DNA of 64,000 bases from Motilimonas cestriensis. GTDB lineage: Bacteria > Pseudomonadota > Gammaproteobacteria > Enterobacterales > CBDFNC01. The notes beneath the pieces were generated by a model, which worked only from the letters and a program-made list of their open reading frames with translations, was not told where the DNA came from and did not search any database. Numbering within the stretch: position 1 is the stretch's first letter; each line of letters starts with the position of its first letter. Location: positions 179,064 through 243,063 of the forward strand of contig NZ_JAIMJA010000006.1 of NCBI RefSeq assembly GCF_021295315.1. The letters run 5' to 3'. The translations under genes were made by a program, and so were the position numbers. This document shows positions 48,156 to 56,786 of the stretch, piece after piece.

Positions 48156-49187
48156 TTACTGCCAATCAAGGATAACCTTGCCCGAAGCCCCGCTGCGCAT
48201 GGCGTCGAAGCCTTTTTGGAAGTCATTCACCTTGAAGTGATGGGTGATGATTGGGGTCAGATCTAAGCCTGATTGGATCAATGATGCCATCTTGTACCAA
48301 GTTTCAAACATTTCACGACCATAAATGCCCTTGATCACTAAGCCTTTAAAGATCACTTGGCTCCAATCAATGGCCATATCAGAGGGTGGAATACCCAGTA
48401 GCGCGACGCGACCGCCGTGGTTCATGGTTTTAAGCATGGAGCAAAACGCACTGGGCACGCCTGACATTTCAAGGCCAACGTCAAAGCCTTCTGTCATTCC
48501 TAGCTCACTCATTACCTGCTCGAGATTTTGTTCACTTACGTTTACTGCACGAGTTACGCCCATTTTTCGAGCCAGTTCAAGGCGATATTCATTCACATCG
48601 GTGATCACCACATGACGTGCGCCAACGTGTTTGGCCACGGCTGCGGCCATAATACCAATCGGGCCAGCGCCAGTGATCAATACATCTTCACCGACTAAAT
48701 CAAATGACAGCGCAGTATGAACGGCGTTACCAAAAGGGTCGAAGATAGATGCTAAATCATCTGAAATACCATCAGGGATCTTAAAGGCGTTAAACGCTGG
48801 GATCACTAGGTACTCAGAAAAGGCACCAGTGCGGTTGACGCCCACGCCAACAGTATTACGACATAAATGAGTGCGACCACCGCGACAGTTACGGCAATGA
48901 CCACAAGTGATGTGACCTTCACCAGAAACGCGATCGCCCATTGCAAAGCCTCGCACTTCTTGACCAATACCGACCACTTCGCCCACGTATTCGTGGCCAA
49001 TCACCATAGGCACGGGAATGGTGTTTTGTGACCATTCGTCCCAGTTATAGATATGAATATCGGTGCCGCAAATGGCGGTTTTTCTTATCTTGATTAGCAA
49101 GTCGTTATGACCCAATTCAGGCATATCAACTTGTGTCATCCACACGCCTTGTTCGGGTTTTAATTTTGCCAGCGCTTTAATTTTCAT
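48156..49187 (-). CDS. tdh: L-threonine 3-dehydrogenase
   Basis: A 343-residue zinc-dependent medium-chain dehydrogenase. Catalytic zinc site: [15 protein letters not shown] and [12 protein letters not shown]; structural zinc cysteines: [18 protein letters not shown] fold: [21 protein letters not shown]. It oxidises threonine to 2-amino-3-ketobutyrate. It overlaps kbl by 4 bases. Confidence 0.96.
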   Translation of the reverse strand: MKIKALAKLKPEQGVWMTQVDMPELGHNDLLIKIRKTAICGTDIHIYNWDEWSQNTIPVPMVIGHEYVGEVVGIGQEVRGFAMGDRVSGEGHITCGHCRNCRGGRTHLCRNTVGVGVNRTGAFSEYLVIPAFNAFKIPDGISDDLASIFDPFGNAVHTALSFDLVGEDVLITGAGPIGIMAAAVAKHVGARHVVITDVNEYRLELARKMGVTRAVNVSEQNLEQVMSELGMTEGFDVGLEMSGVPSAFCSMLKTMNHGGRVALLGIPPSDMAIDWSQVIFKGLVIKGIYGREMFETWYKMASLIQSGLDLTPIITHHFKVNDFQKGFDAMRSGASGKVILDWQ

Positions 49188-50380
49188 TTGATTAACCCCA
49201 TGTCTTGGCCCACTGCAATAAACGCATCAATGGCTTTATCTAGCTGTTCACGGCTATGGGCCGCTGACATCTGCGTGCGAATACGCGCTTGGCCTTTTGG
49301 CACGACAGGGAACGAGAATCCGATGACATAAATGCCTTTAGCCAAGGCGCGCTCAGCAAATTCAGCCGCTACTTTGGCATCACCAAGCATAATAGGAATA
49401 ATTGCGTGATCGGCGCCGCCCATGGTGAAGCCAGCCGCTTCCATGCGCGCGCGAAAATGCGTCGAGTTAGCCCATAGTTGGTCACGTAGCGCATCACTTT
49501 CTACTAGTAAATCAAGTACTCGGATTGACGCGGCAACAATGGCGGGGGCCACTGAATTTGAGAACAAATAAGGACGCGAGCGTTGACGTAACCAGTCAAT
49601 CACCTCTTTTTTACCTGCGGTATAACCACCTGAGGCGCCGCCCATGGCTTTGCCTAAAGTGCCGGTAATGATGTCGATACGGTCAATCACGTTGTGGTAT
49701 TCATGAGTGCCACGACCATTTTTGCCCATAAAGCCCACCGCGTGTGAGTCATCCACCATCACCAAGGCGTCATATTTATCGGCTAAATCACAAATTGCGG
49801 GTAAGTTAGCCACCACGCCATCCATTGAAAATACGCCATCAGTGACAATCAATTTAGTGCGGGCGCCGGCGGCATCGGCAGCAATCAATTGTGCTTCTAG
49901 CTCTTGCATATTGTTATTGGCATAGCGGTAACGCATGGCTTTACATAAACGCACTCCGTCAATAATGGAGGCGTGATTGAGAGCGTCGGAGATGATGGCG
50001 TCTTCTTTGCCTAAAATCGTTTCAAACAAACCGGTGTTAGCATCAAAGCATGAGGTATATAAAATGGTGTCTTCTTTACCCAAAAAGGCAGATAGCTTTT
50101 GCTCAAGGGTTTTGTGAATGTCTTGGGTGCCGCAAATAAAACGCACCGACGCCATGCCAAAACCATGACTAGCCATGCCTTCACGACCAGCTTCAATAAG
50201 GGCTGGGTGGTTGGCAAGGCCTAGGTAGTTATTGGCACAAAAATTTAATACTTGCTCGCCGCTGGCAATAGCAATTGCCGCTTGTTGCTGCGAGGTAATC
50301 ACCCGCTCCGATTTATAAAGACCTTCGCTTTTCAACTCTGCTAATTGCTGTTGGACTTGCTGATAAAATGCCGCAGACAT
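49184..50380 (-). CDS. kbl: 2-amino-3-ketobutyrate CoA ligase
   Basis: A 398-residue PLP enzyme of the alpha-oxoamine synthase family. PLP lysine is in [18 protein letters not shown]; other motifs are [14 protein letters not shown] and [17 protein letters not shown]. It makes glycine and acetyl-CoA from the tdh product; the two genes form the threonine catabolic operon. Confidence 0.96.
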   Translation of the reverse strand: MSAAFYQQVQQQLAELKSEGLYKSERVITSQQQAAIAIASGEQVLNFCANNYLGLANHPALIEAGREGMASHGFGMASVRFICGTQDIHKTLEQKLSAFLGKEDTILYTSCFDANTGLFETILGKEDAIISDALNHASIIDGVRLCKAMRYRYANNNMQELEAQLIAADAAGARTKLIVTDGVFSMDGVVANLPAICDLADKYDALVMVDDSHAVGFMGKNGRGTHEYHNVIDRIDIITGTLGKAMGGASGGYTAGKKEVIDWLRQRSRPYLFSNSVAPAIVAASIRVLDLLVESDALRDQLWANSTHFRARMEAAGFTMGGADHAIIPIMLGDAKVAAEFAERALAKGIYVIGFSFPVVPKGQARIRTQMSAAHSREQLDKAIDAFIAVGQDMGLIK

Positions 50381-50620
50381 AACCGATTCCTTATCGCCTC
50401 AGCGTTGCCAAAATGGCAAGGGGAGGCTGGCTTGATGAAACCCTAGTAACGATTCAAATAGGCGTTACTAACATGATAAAGATAGTGTAATTCAAGCCAC
50501 AGCATCGGATTATCCCCTAAAAGGGAAAAGCATTTGTGAATATCAGGCATAAATCAAAGAGTAACACCTAAGTCACTCCTACTTAGGGTTGCAAGATAAT
50601 ATGTTGGCAAAGACTTACAT

Positions 50621-51412
50621 TCATTTTCTTGTGAGGTTGATACTTGCTAAGTTTGTTTGCATAAAGCTGTTTTCTGGTGCAGTGGGTTGTGACGCCCAAG
50701 AGTAGATCATTAGTGCATCGCTTCCTGCTTCAAGTTGCCCTGAAAGAGATAATGTTTGACTCGTTTTCTGATTGTAGCCTGCCAATGAAAAGCTTTGTGC
50801 TTCGGAGTCATTTGCATCAATATCAGTAAAACCAAGAAGCTCAATTTCGTTACCTGATATGGTTAAGATTGCTTTTGTTAGCCCTGATAAGGCATTTGCA
50901 GGAAGAATTTTAATGCTGGTTTGCATCGGGTTATTATCCCAGGTCCCAGTTAAGCGTGTAGGCAAAGTGGGTGTATCTTTACCGCTAGTTTGATGGCTTA
51001 AAAAGTGTTTATTGATGGCTTCTTTCTGAGGTTGGCTCAACTCTTTTGACCGAGTAAACTCCAATTCGTCGATATAGTTACTTTTTTGGTAAGTCTCAAA
51101 GGGAACTGACACGACGATTGAATTGGTTAACACCATGCTGCCATTAATTTGGAGCTGGCCACACATTGAGCCAGACCAGTGCCAGCTAGGATCGGCTTCT
51201 CCTGGCAAAATATTTCTCCAGTAAATTGAGAACGCGACACTTTGTCCCAATTGGTCTGATGGGCTATTGTTTGAGCAATTTCCGACAAGTAAATATTCAC
51301 CAGTTGAGCCTGTATGTGATGAATAGATCCCAATTATGCGTTCATCTTGAGCATAAAGGGACATTGTTGAACCAAATTTGTTGCCCCATGTTCCGGTTAG
51401 CGATTGCTGCAT
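50621..51412 (-). CDS. Tandem two-domain avidin-like protein
   Basis: A 263-residue protein without a signal peptide. Domain 1 (about 4-120) begins SLTGTWGNKFGSTMSLYAQ, then GIYSSHTG, then FSIYWRN and SWHWSGS, ending LEFTRS. This is the strand order of avidin/streptavidin. Biotin-site equivalents N11, S15, Y30, S32, W65 and W79 are present; later lid tryptophans are not. Domain 2 (about 153-263) begins RLTGTWDNN and ends SINLTRK, with a late Trp (W239) but a lost Tyr/Trp core. So two avidin barrels are fused and each lacks part of the site. Biotin binding is unproved. It lies 14 bases downstream of the pepsin-like gene. Confidence 0.75.
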   Translation of the reverse strand: MQQSLTGTWGNKFGSTMSLYAQDERIIGIYSSHTGSTGEYLLVGNCSNNSPSDQLGQSVAFSIYWRNILPGEADPSWHWSGSMCGQLQINGSMVLTNSIVVSVPFETYQKSNYIDELEFTRSKELSQPQKEAINKHFLSHQTSGKDTPTLPTRLTGTWDNNPMQTSIKILPANALSGLTKAILTISGNEIELLGFTDIDANDSEAQSFSLAGYNQKTSQTLSLSGQLEAGSDALMIYSWASQPTAPENSFMQTNLASINLTRK

Positions 51413-51426
51413 ATACTGACATTTCC

Positions 51427-52602
51427 TTATCGTAAAAAAATTGACGCAGGAGTCGGTTGTTGACCAATAATAATTTTTGGTCCGTTTGGCTTATTAAATA
51501 TCCATATTCCTTTAGGTCGAATTTCGCTTTCAGAAACAGCCTCATACTCATAAACAGTGTAAAGGTGATCCATCAGCACCGAGCCTACTAATAGAATATT
51601 CTCCGCCCCTTCGAGCCCTTGAAACTGAGAAATTGTTTTACCAGCTTGCGTGCCGGCCTCAATCCTACATTTATAAATGTCACTGCTTATTTCAAGCCGA
51701 CCGTAATGCGTGTCCCCTGGGTTACCAATGGTAATAGTGACAACTGGCGAACCATTGTCAGTTAATTGGAATACTCGGGATAACACTCTGTTGTCGCCTT
51801 TAAATTGAGATGAACCGGTATCTAAGGCAAAAAACATATTGGTTCCAATAGGTTCTCCGCCAACAGAAATAGTTGCTTCAGGTGTTGTCCATAAATAGCT
51901 CGCCTCCTGTTGGTAGCATGACCAAGGCAAGAATAGATATTCAAGAGAGGATGCATAAGTGTTGTCTAAGGTGCCAAAACCAATATAGCTTGTTGAGCTA
52001 TTGTCATTAGCGCCAGCTGTTAGAATGGATATATAAGGATTATCTTTACTGACCAAGCCTTTTTGCATCAGGTTTAAAAAGAAATGGAATGGTTCGCTTT
52101 CATTGCTATTAAACGCTTTTCGCCTAAATGGGGTTGGGGTATTTGTGTTAGTTGCTGTTGTAGATTGACGACTGGGTAAGCCAATACCGCCATCCCAATC
52201 TAATTCTTCAAACTGTTGACCTGAGTAATTTTTGGCAAGGTAAATATCGTTGAAAATGGTTAGGGTAGGGTTGTTATTTGATAGTGTTAATTTGTCGTTG
52301 CCTGTCTCAACACTCATCGTGCCCCATGGGCCAAAACTAACTGATTGGGTTGTTTGGCTACGCCAAGTGAAAGTGTTAGATACTTGATAATCGAATCGCT
52401 TGTTTGCGTAATGTTTACAGCTGTTTTTGGCGCAGAGGCTAGACGTTATCCAGTTGAAGTCACTACCAGTATCGAAGCATATTTTTAACGTTTGTTTTGG
52501 TGAGCCTATACCAATATCACAATACCAAGGGGTTGCACCGTTACTTTGAAATGGCCCCCTCTTTAGAGGTAAATTGAAGCCGTGATTAGTGATTACAGTC
52601 AT
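51427..52602 (-). CDS. Pepsin-like (A1) aspartic protease, shewasin type
   Basis: A protein of about 391 residues with both pepsin lobes. First catalytic site ICFDTGSDFNWI (Asp44), a DGGIGLP turn (about 137-143), and second site MFFALDTGSSQF (Asp261). The flap lacks the usual Tyr (SFGPWGTMS). No signal peptide or propeptide is visible, as in the cytoplasmic bacterial pepsin homologues (shewasins) described from Shewanella. The ATG at 52602 follows GAGG. Upstream is a GGDEF gene; downstream the avidin-like gene. The substrate is unknown. Confidence 0.85.
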   Translation of the reverse strand: MTVITNHGFNLPLKRGPFQSNGATPWYCDIGIGSPKQTLKICFDTGSDFNWITSSLCAKNSCKHYANKRFDYQVSNTFTWRSQTTQSVSFGPWGTMSVETGNDKLTLSNNNPTLTIFNDIYLAKNYSGQQFEELDWDGGIGLPSRQSTTATNTNTPTPFRRKAFNSNESEPFHFFLNLMQKGLVSKDNPYISILTAGANDNSSTSYIGFGTLDNTYASSLEYLFLPWSCYQQEASYLWTTPEATISVGGEPIGTNMFFALDTGSSQFKGDNRVLSRVFQLTDNGSPVVTITIGNPGDTHYGRLEISSDIYKCRIEAGTQAGKTISQFQGLEGAENILLVGSVLMDHLYTVYEYEAVSESEIRPKGIWIFNKPNGPKIIIGQQPTPASIFLR

Positions 52603-52658
52603 TATCATCCTCGCTTTATATCATGGGATATCGATACCTATATCTTGTTAAATATTTA

Positions 52659-53630
52659 CTAGATGAGCTTTGAAATAAAGTTAATGCTGTCAATTGAGCG
52701 TGCATTATCCCGCTCAATATCCTCTGAATATTGGCTAACGTTATCTCTGCCTTTACTTTTGGAGTAATACATTGCCGTATCGGCGCGATGTAAAATATCT
52801 TTTATATCAGTATCATCTTTATTAATAGAGGTTACACCTATGCTGATGGTAGGCTTAACTATATAATCACCAGCGATACAAGGCGTATCTTTTACTTTGA
52901 CTCTTAATTGTTCTGCAAACTTGGTTGCTTCGGAAAGAGTCATACCACTGAGTAGAATCGCAAACTCCTCACCACCGATACGACCTATATAACTTGTTCC
53001 GCTTAATTGCTGCTGAATAACAAACGCTATGTGTTTTATAATTGCATCACCCGCGACGTGGCCGATTGAGTCGTTGATTAGTTTAAATCTATCAATATCA
53101 ACCATTAATAAAGAGTGATTTTGTTGATGTGGGTGGTCAGGCAGTAGTGTATGAGACAGGGTGCTGGTAAAAGATCTTCGGTTGAAAACACCGGTGAGCT
53201 CATCGATTTCAGATAGCTCTTTTAGACGTTGCTCTAAATAATGGCGTTCGGTGATATTTTTTGCCATCCAAACAACAGTTCTTTCGCCATTTTCAACTAG
53301 AGGAAGTGGTTTAATAATACCTTCAAACCAGATTTCTTGCGGGACGGGAACATCAGCAGGCAAGTCAATCATGTCTTGCTTGTCGAACTTATAAGTTACG
53401 GTTTGAGTCTGGTTTGTTTCTAGTGCAGCGGTGATGTATGAGAGAAAATCGTGTGCCATCTCCGGTGGTGCGACATCGAAAAGTGATTGTCCGATAAATG
53501 GCTTGCAATCGAACCCCGTGGCATTTTCAGCTCCGCCATACACATCAACATAAATACCAGATTCAGAGAATACAAAGACATGATCCGGCAGGGAATCTAA
53601 AACAGTAAAATATCGTTCACTCAATTCCAT
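52659..53630 (-). CDS. PAS-GGDEF diguanylate cyclase
   Basis: A 323-residue cytosolic protein with an N-terminal PAS domain (about 5-130), a linker helix, and a GGDEF domain (about 140-305) opening with EIDELTGVFNRRSF. The active site is RIGGEEFAILL. No RxxD inhibitory site precedes it. It should make cyclic di-GMP in response to a signal sensed by PAS. Same strand as the pepsin gene, 56 bases upstream, so co-transcription is possible. Confidence 0.92.
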   Translation of the reverse strand: MELSERYFTVLDSLPDHVFVFSESGIYVDVYGGAENATGFDCKPFIGQSLFDVAPPEMAHDFLSYITAALETNQTQTVTYKFDKQDMIDLPADVPVPQEIWFEGIIKPLPLVENGERTVVWMAKNITERHYLEQRLKELSEIDELTGVFNRRSFTSTLSHTLLPDHPHQQNHSLLMVDIDRFKLINDSIGHVAGDAIIKHIAFVIQQQLSGTSYIGRIGGEEFAILLSGMTLSEATKFAEQLRVKVKDTPCIAGDYIVKPTISIGVTSINKDDTDIKDILHRADTAMYYSKSKGRDNVSQYSEDIERDNARSIDSINFISKLI

Positions 53631-53858
53631 TTGTTATGCTCAAGCTGGATAGGTACGAAGATTGCGCTGAAACTATAGGTAACACCGTATAGCCAAGTCA
53701 ATTAGATTGATACGGGAGTGTTCATTTTCATGACACTTGGCATATTAAATGGGCTATTTTGTTGCAATATTTGAAGTAATACGGTTGAAAAAAAAAACGT
53801 GAATTATTAACTTTGCAGCACTGCTTTTGTATTTTGAATGCACTGAGCGTAATACAAG

Positions 53859-54794
53859 CTAGGTTTCAGTTTTCACTGGTGATTTAACATTATCACTCGA
53901 CGTGGTCTTTTCTCTGGTGACAAAAAAACAAATTATTGAACCGAGTGTAACAAGGGCAACACCTTGCCAAAATGACGGCCCGAGCGTGACAGATAAATAG
54001 ACCGAAGAAAAAAGCGTAGCAAAGACCGGAGTAAAATAAGAAATGGTACCCAAAAGCATGATATTGCCACCAATAACAGCTCTATTCCATAACGCGTACC
54101 CTGACCCCATCACAACACCAGACAGCAACAGTGTTGCAAAAGTGCTAAGTGTGAAGTGAAAACCAGACTCGTCGCTGAACGCATATTTAATCCATAGGGT
54201 AGCAGCGGTCGCAATAAAAAATAACGCAATAGGGTTTTTTCCATCACTCATTTTTTTTGTGATTGTACAATAGGTCGCCCAAATCATGGCTGCTGAAAAA
54301 GCCAGAAAGTAAGTTAACGGGTTTTCGGCAATATTACTCATTAATATGTTAATGGAAATGCCGTTATCGCCAGAGATGCACCAAGCCACGCCAATAAACG
54401 CGATAATCACACTGGGATAAACCAATACATTCACTTTACGCTGCCCAGTTATAACGGTTAACAGTATGGTAATGGCTGGCCACAAGTAATTAATCACGGC
54501 CATTTCCATTGACTGGTGCCTGTCATTAGCCATCCCTAAAGACAGCGCAAAACACACCTCATAGGACACGAACAGCAACCCCCCGATGACAAGGTAACGC
54601 TTAGGGAAGCTGTTGATTTTGGGCACACCCATAACCGACACTAAAAAAATCGAACTAATGGTGTACAACATAGCTGCGCCACCTATGGCGCCAAAAAGCT
54701 CCGACACATCCCTGATCAGCGCGGTTAAGCTGCTCCAAAGCAGGATCGCAACCACCCCAAATAATGTATATTTGTGCTTAATAAATAAAGACAT
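53859..54794 (-). CDS. yddG: YddG-like aromatic amino acid exporter (DMT/EamA)
   Basis: A protein of about 311 residues with ten membrane segments. The N-terminus (LFGVVAILLWSSLTALIRDV, then GAIGGAAMLYTISSIF), the middle VSYEVCFALSLG and NYLWPAITILL, and SYFTPVFATLFSS closely follow E. coli YddG, which exports aromatic amino acids. The ATG at 54794 follows AGGA; an ATG at 54815 lacks support. Confidence 0.88.
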   Translation of the reverse strand: MSLFIKHKYTLFGVVAILLWSSLTALIRDVSELFGAIGGAAMLYTISSIFLVSVMGVPKINSFPKRYLVIGGLLFVSYEVCFALSLGMANDRHQSMEMAVINYLWPAITILLTVITGQRKVNVLVYPSVIIAFIGVAWCISGDNGISINILMSNIAENPLTYFLAFSAAMIWATYCTITKKMSDGKNPIALFFIATAATLWIKYAFSDESGFHFTLSTFATLLLSGVVMGSGYALWNRAVIGGNIMLLGTISYFTPVFATLFSSVYLSVTLGPSFWQGVALVTLGSIICFFVTREKTTSSDNVKSPVKTET

Positions 54795-55225
54795 AGTAAA
54801 TCCTAACAGAGACAAGGCTAGCTGGCGCTACGCCAAGATAACAACACTTAGGCTCTAGCACAAGATACTGCAAAATGGCGTTTACCAAAGGGAATTGCTC
54901 TAGGCGAAGTAAAGCGCTTAGATCTGGCTAACTGGCAGAAAGGTAAACACTTTTACAGAATAAAAAATATTATGAAGCATATAACCTTTTACTTCTGCCT
55001 ACTGCTCACCATCACGTTAGCCTTTACACTAAATGAATCCATTGCGTCAATTGGACAACGATTTTGAGGTCGCGTTGGCGCTGCAAAAAGGAGTCATTAC
55101 TTTGTTGTGAAATATTCCCGTTAACGAATGAAAAAGTATTTATTGCTTGGCTAGAGTCAAATGAGAAAGGGAAAGGTGATTTTGACTTGCGCTTAACCCG
55201 ACCTATTAACAGACCTTCAAAATCC
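54795..55225. other. Core-side spacer before the island
   Basis: No convincing gene. Short reading frames near 55.02-55.27 kb show no family features. The stretch ends at the terminator and tRNA fragment that mark the integration point. Confidence 0.6.
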
Positions 55226-55266
55226 AGAAAAGAAAAAGCACCTAACATCAATGATATTAAGTGCTT
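55226..55266 (-). terminator. Terminator of the disrupted tRNA gene
   Basis: On the minus strand AAGCACTTAA and TTAGGTGCTT (one G-T pair) form a 10-bp stem followed by TTTCTTTT. It sits just past the CCA end of the tRNA fragment, as expected for the native tRNA terminator. Confidence 0.8.
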
Positions 55267-55273
55267 ATAAATT

Positions 55274-55320
55274 TGGTGGTCCCTCGCAGACTTGAACTGC
55301 GGACCTACCGATTATGAGAG
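55274..55320 (-). tRNA. 3' half of tRNA-Ile2-like (CAU) gene, attachment site
   Basis: On the minus strand the sequence runs from the anticodon loop CTCATAA through the 3' anticodon stem TCGGT, a perfect T-arm (CGCAG-TTCAAGT-CTGCG), the acceptor 3' strand AGGGACC and ACCA. No D-arm or 5' acceptor strand exists upstream; that side reads into element DNA. It is the displaced 3' end left when an element integrated into the gene. The intact copy should lie at the other end of the element, beyond the window. Confidence 0.88.
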
Positions 55321-55360
55321 AGATTTTTCAGTGTTTTTTGCATATCTATGCACGAACGCC

Positions 55361-55435
55361 AATGAACGATGATGAACTTTAAATGTCTAATATTCAGTTG
55401 CTTATGATTTAATCTCTTGTTCGTTGTTGTTCATT
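55361..55435. promoter_or_regulatory. Inverted 17-base repeats upstream of the integrase
   Basis: AATGAACGATGATGAAC (55361-55377) and, inverted, AATGAACAACAACGAAC (55419-55435) share 13 of 17 bases. They lie between the tRNA fragment and the integrase gene and could be recombinase arm sites or an int operator. Confidence 0.5.
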
Positions 55436-55500
55436 ACTTAACCTTAATGCATACTTATGAAGCTACAAACCTGCTACATATTGCATTTTGGGGTGAAAAA

Positions 55501-56736
55501 ATGGCAAAACGAGAAAAGATAACGATCAGCTGTATCAAGCGCCTTGTTCCAGCCGATCAGCGGGTCAACGATACCGAGATAGCAGGTTTTCACGCCCGCA
55601 TCTCAGCAGCGGGTAAAATCGTTTATTACCTCTACTATCGCCTTAATGGTAAGCAGGTAAATTTCAAGCTGGGCGTTCATGGTTTTATCACGCCAACCCA
55701 AGCGCGCGACATGGCAAAAGCCAAAGCGGGCGAGGTTGCCAATGGGGTAGATGTTCAAGCCGAGAAGAAACAAGCCAAACGCGAAGTTGAGCGCGGCAAG
55801 CAAAATAAACTCGCGGTATTTTTGGATGAGCACTATTTACCTTGGTTGCAAACCCGCAACGCGAAAACGGCTGAAAAAACCATTAAGACGATCAAATCTG
55901 GTTTTCCCGATTTATTAGACAAGCAACTATCCGATATTAATGCGTGGGTGTTAGAGCAGTGGCGCAATGAAAAACGTAAAACAGGGGCAAAGCCCGCCAC
56001 TATCAACAGTTACATAAACCCGTTGAAAGGCGCGATTAGCCGCGCTTGTGAATGGGGGCTACTGGAAAGCCACGACTTATCAAAAGTGAAAACCCTCAAA
56101 TCGGATAACAGTATTGTGCGCTACCTTGATGCCACCGAAGAGCAAGAGCTATTAATGGCACTCGCAGCGCGAAACCAGCGCATAAAAGATGAAAGGGATA
56201 GTGGCAACTTATACCGCTACCAGCGCGGCTACCCCTTATTGCCCGAGTTAAGAGATAAACACTTTGCTGACCACTTAATGCCCATTGTTATTTTGGCAAT
56301 GAACACAGGGATGCGCCGTGGTGAAATACTAAACCTAAGCTGGAGCGCAGTACATTTCGATGAAAATTATTTAACTGTGATCGCGGATAATGCAAAATCA
56401 GGCAAATCAAGGCATATTCCCTTGAATAAGAAAGCAAAAGACGCTTTGCAGCAATGGCAACAAGATACCAAAACTAGCGGTTATGTATTTGAAGGGGAAG
56501 AGGGCAAACCCTTAACCGACCTGAAAAAGCCGTGGGCTAACTTGCTGAAAGCCGCTGGCATTACCGATTTTAGATTTCACGACCTGCGCCACCACTTTGC
56601 TAGTAAATTGGTGATGGCAGGCGTAGACCTCAACACAGTGCGCGAGTTACTAGGCCATGCTGACCTAAAAATGACCCTGCGTTATGCCCACTTAGCGCCA
56701 GAGCATAAAGCGGCGGCAGTGGGGTTGATTGGATAG
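55501..56736 (+). CDS. int: Tyrosine recombinase/integrase with N-terminal arm-binding domain
   Basis: A protein of about 411 residues. It starts MAKREKITI after a GGGGTG ribosome site; an upstream ATG-less extension to 55417 is unlikely. It has a DUF4102-type arm-binding domain (about 5-90), a SAM-like core-binding domain (about 105-200), and a catalytic domain with NTGMRRGEILNLSWS (Arg), FHDLRHHFAS (His-x-x-Arg), LGHADLKMTLRYAHL (His and Tyr). It is adjacent to its attachment site. Confidence 0.95.
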   Translation: MAKREKITISCIKRLVPADQRVNDTEIAGFHARISAAGKIVYYLYYRLNGKQVNFKLGVHGFITPTQARDMAKAKAGEVANGVDVQAEKKQAKREVERGKQNKLAVFLDEHYLPWLQTRNAKTAEKTIKTIKSGFPDLLDKQLSDINAWVLEQWRNEKRKTGAKPATINSYINPLKGAISRACEWGLLESHDLSKVKTLKSDNSIVRYLDATEEQELLMALAARNQRIKDERDSGNLYRYQRGYPLLPELRDKHFADHLMPIVILAMNTGMRRGEILNLSWSAVHFDENYLTVIADNAKSGKSRHIPLNKKAKDALQQWQQDTKTSGYVFEGEEGKPLTDLKKPWANLLKAAGITDFRFHDLRHHFASKLVMAGVDLNTVRELLGHADLKMTLRYAHLAPEHKAAAVGLIG

Positions 56737-56786
56737 TTTATAGTCCATTTTTTGCATACGTTTTTTCATTAACCGAGATTAATACT

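Noticed and set aside
55064..55270. Short open frames left of the tRNA fragment
   Set aside because: They run through the tRNA terminator and show no ribosome site or family motif.
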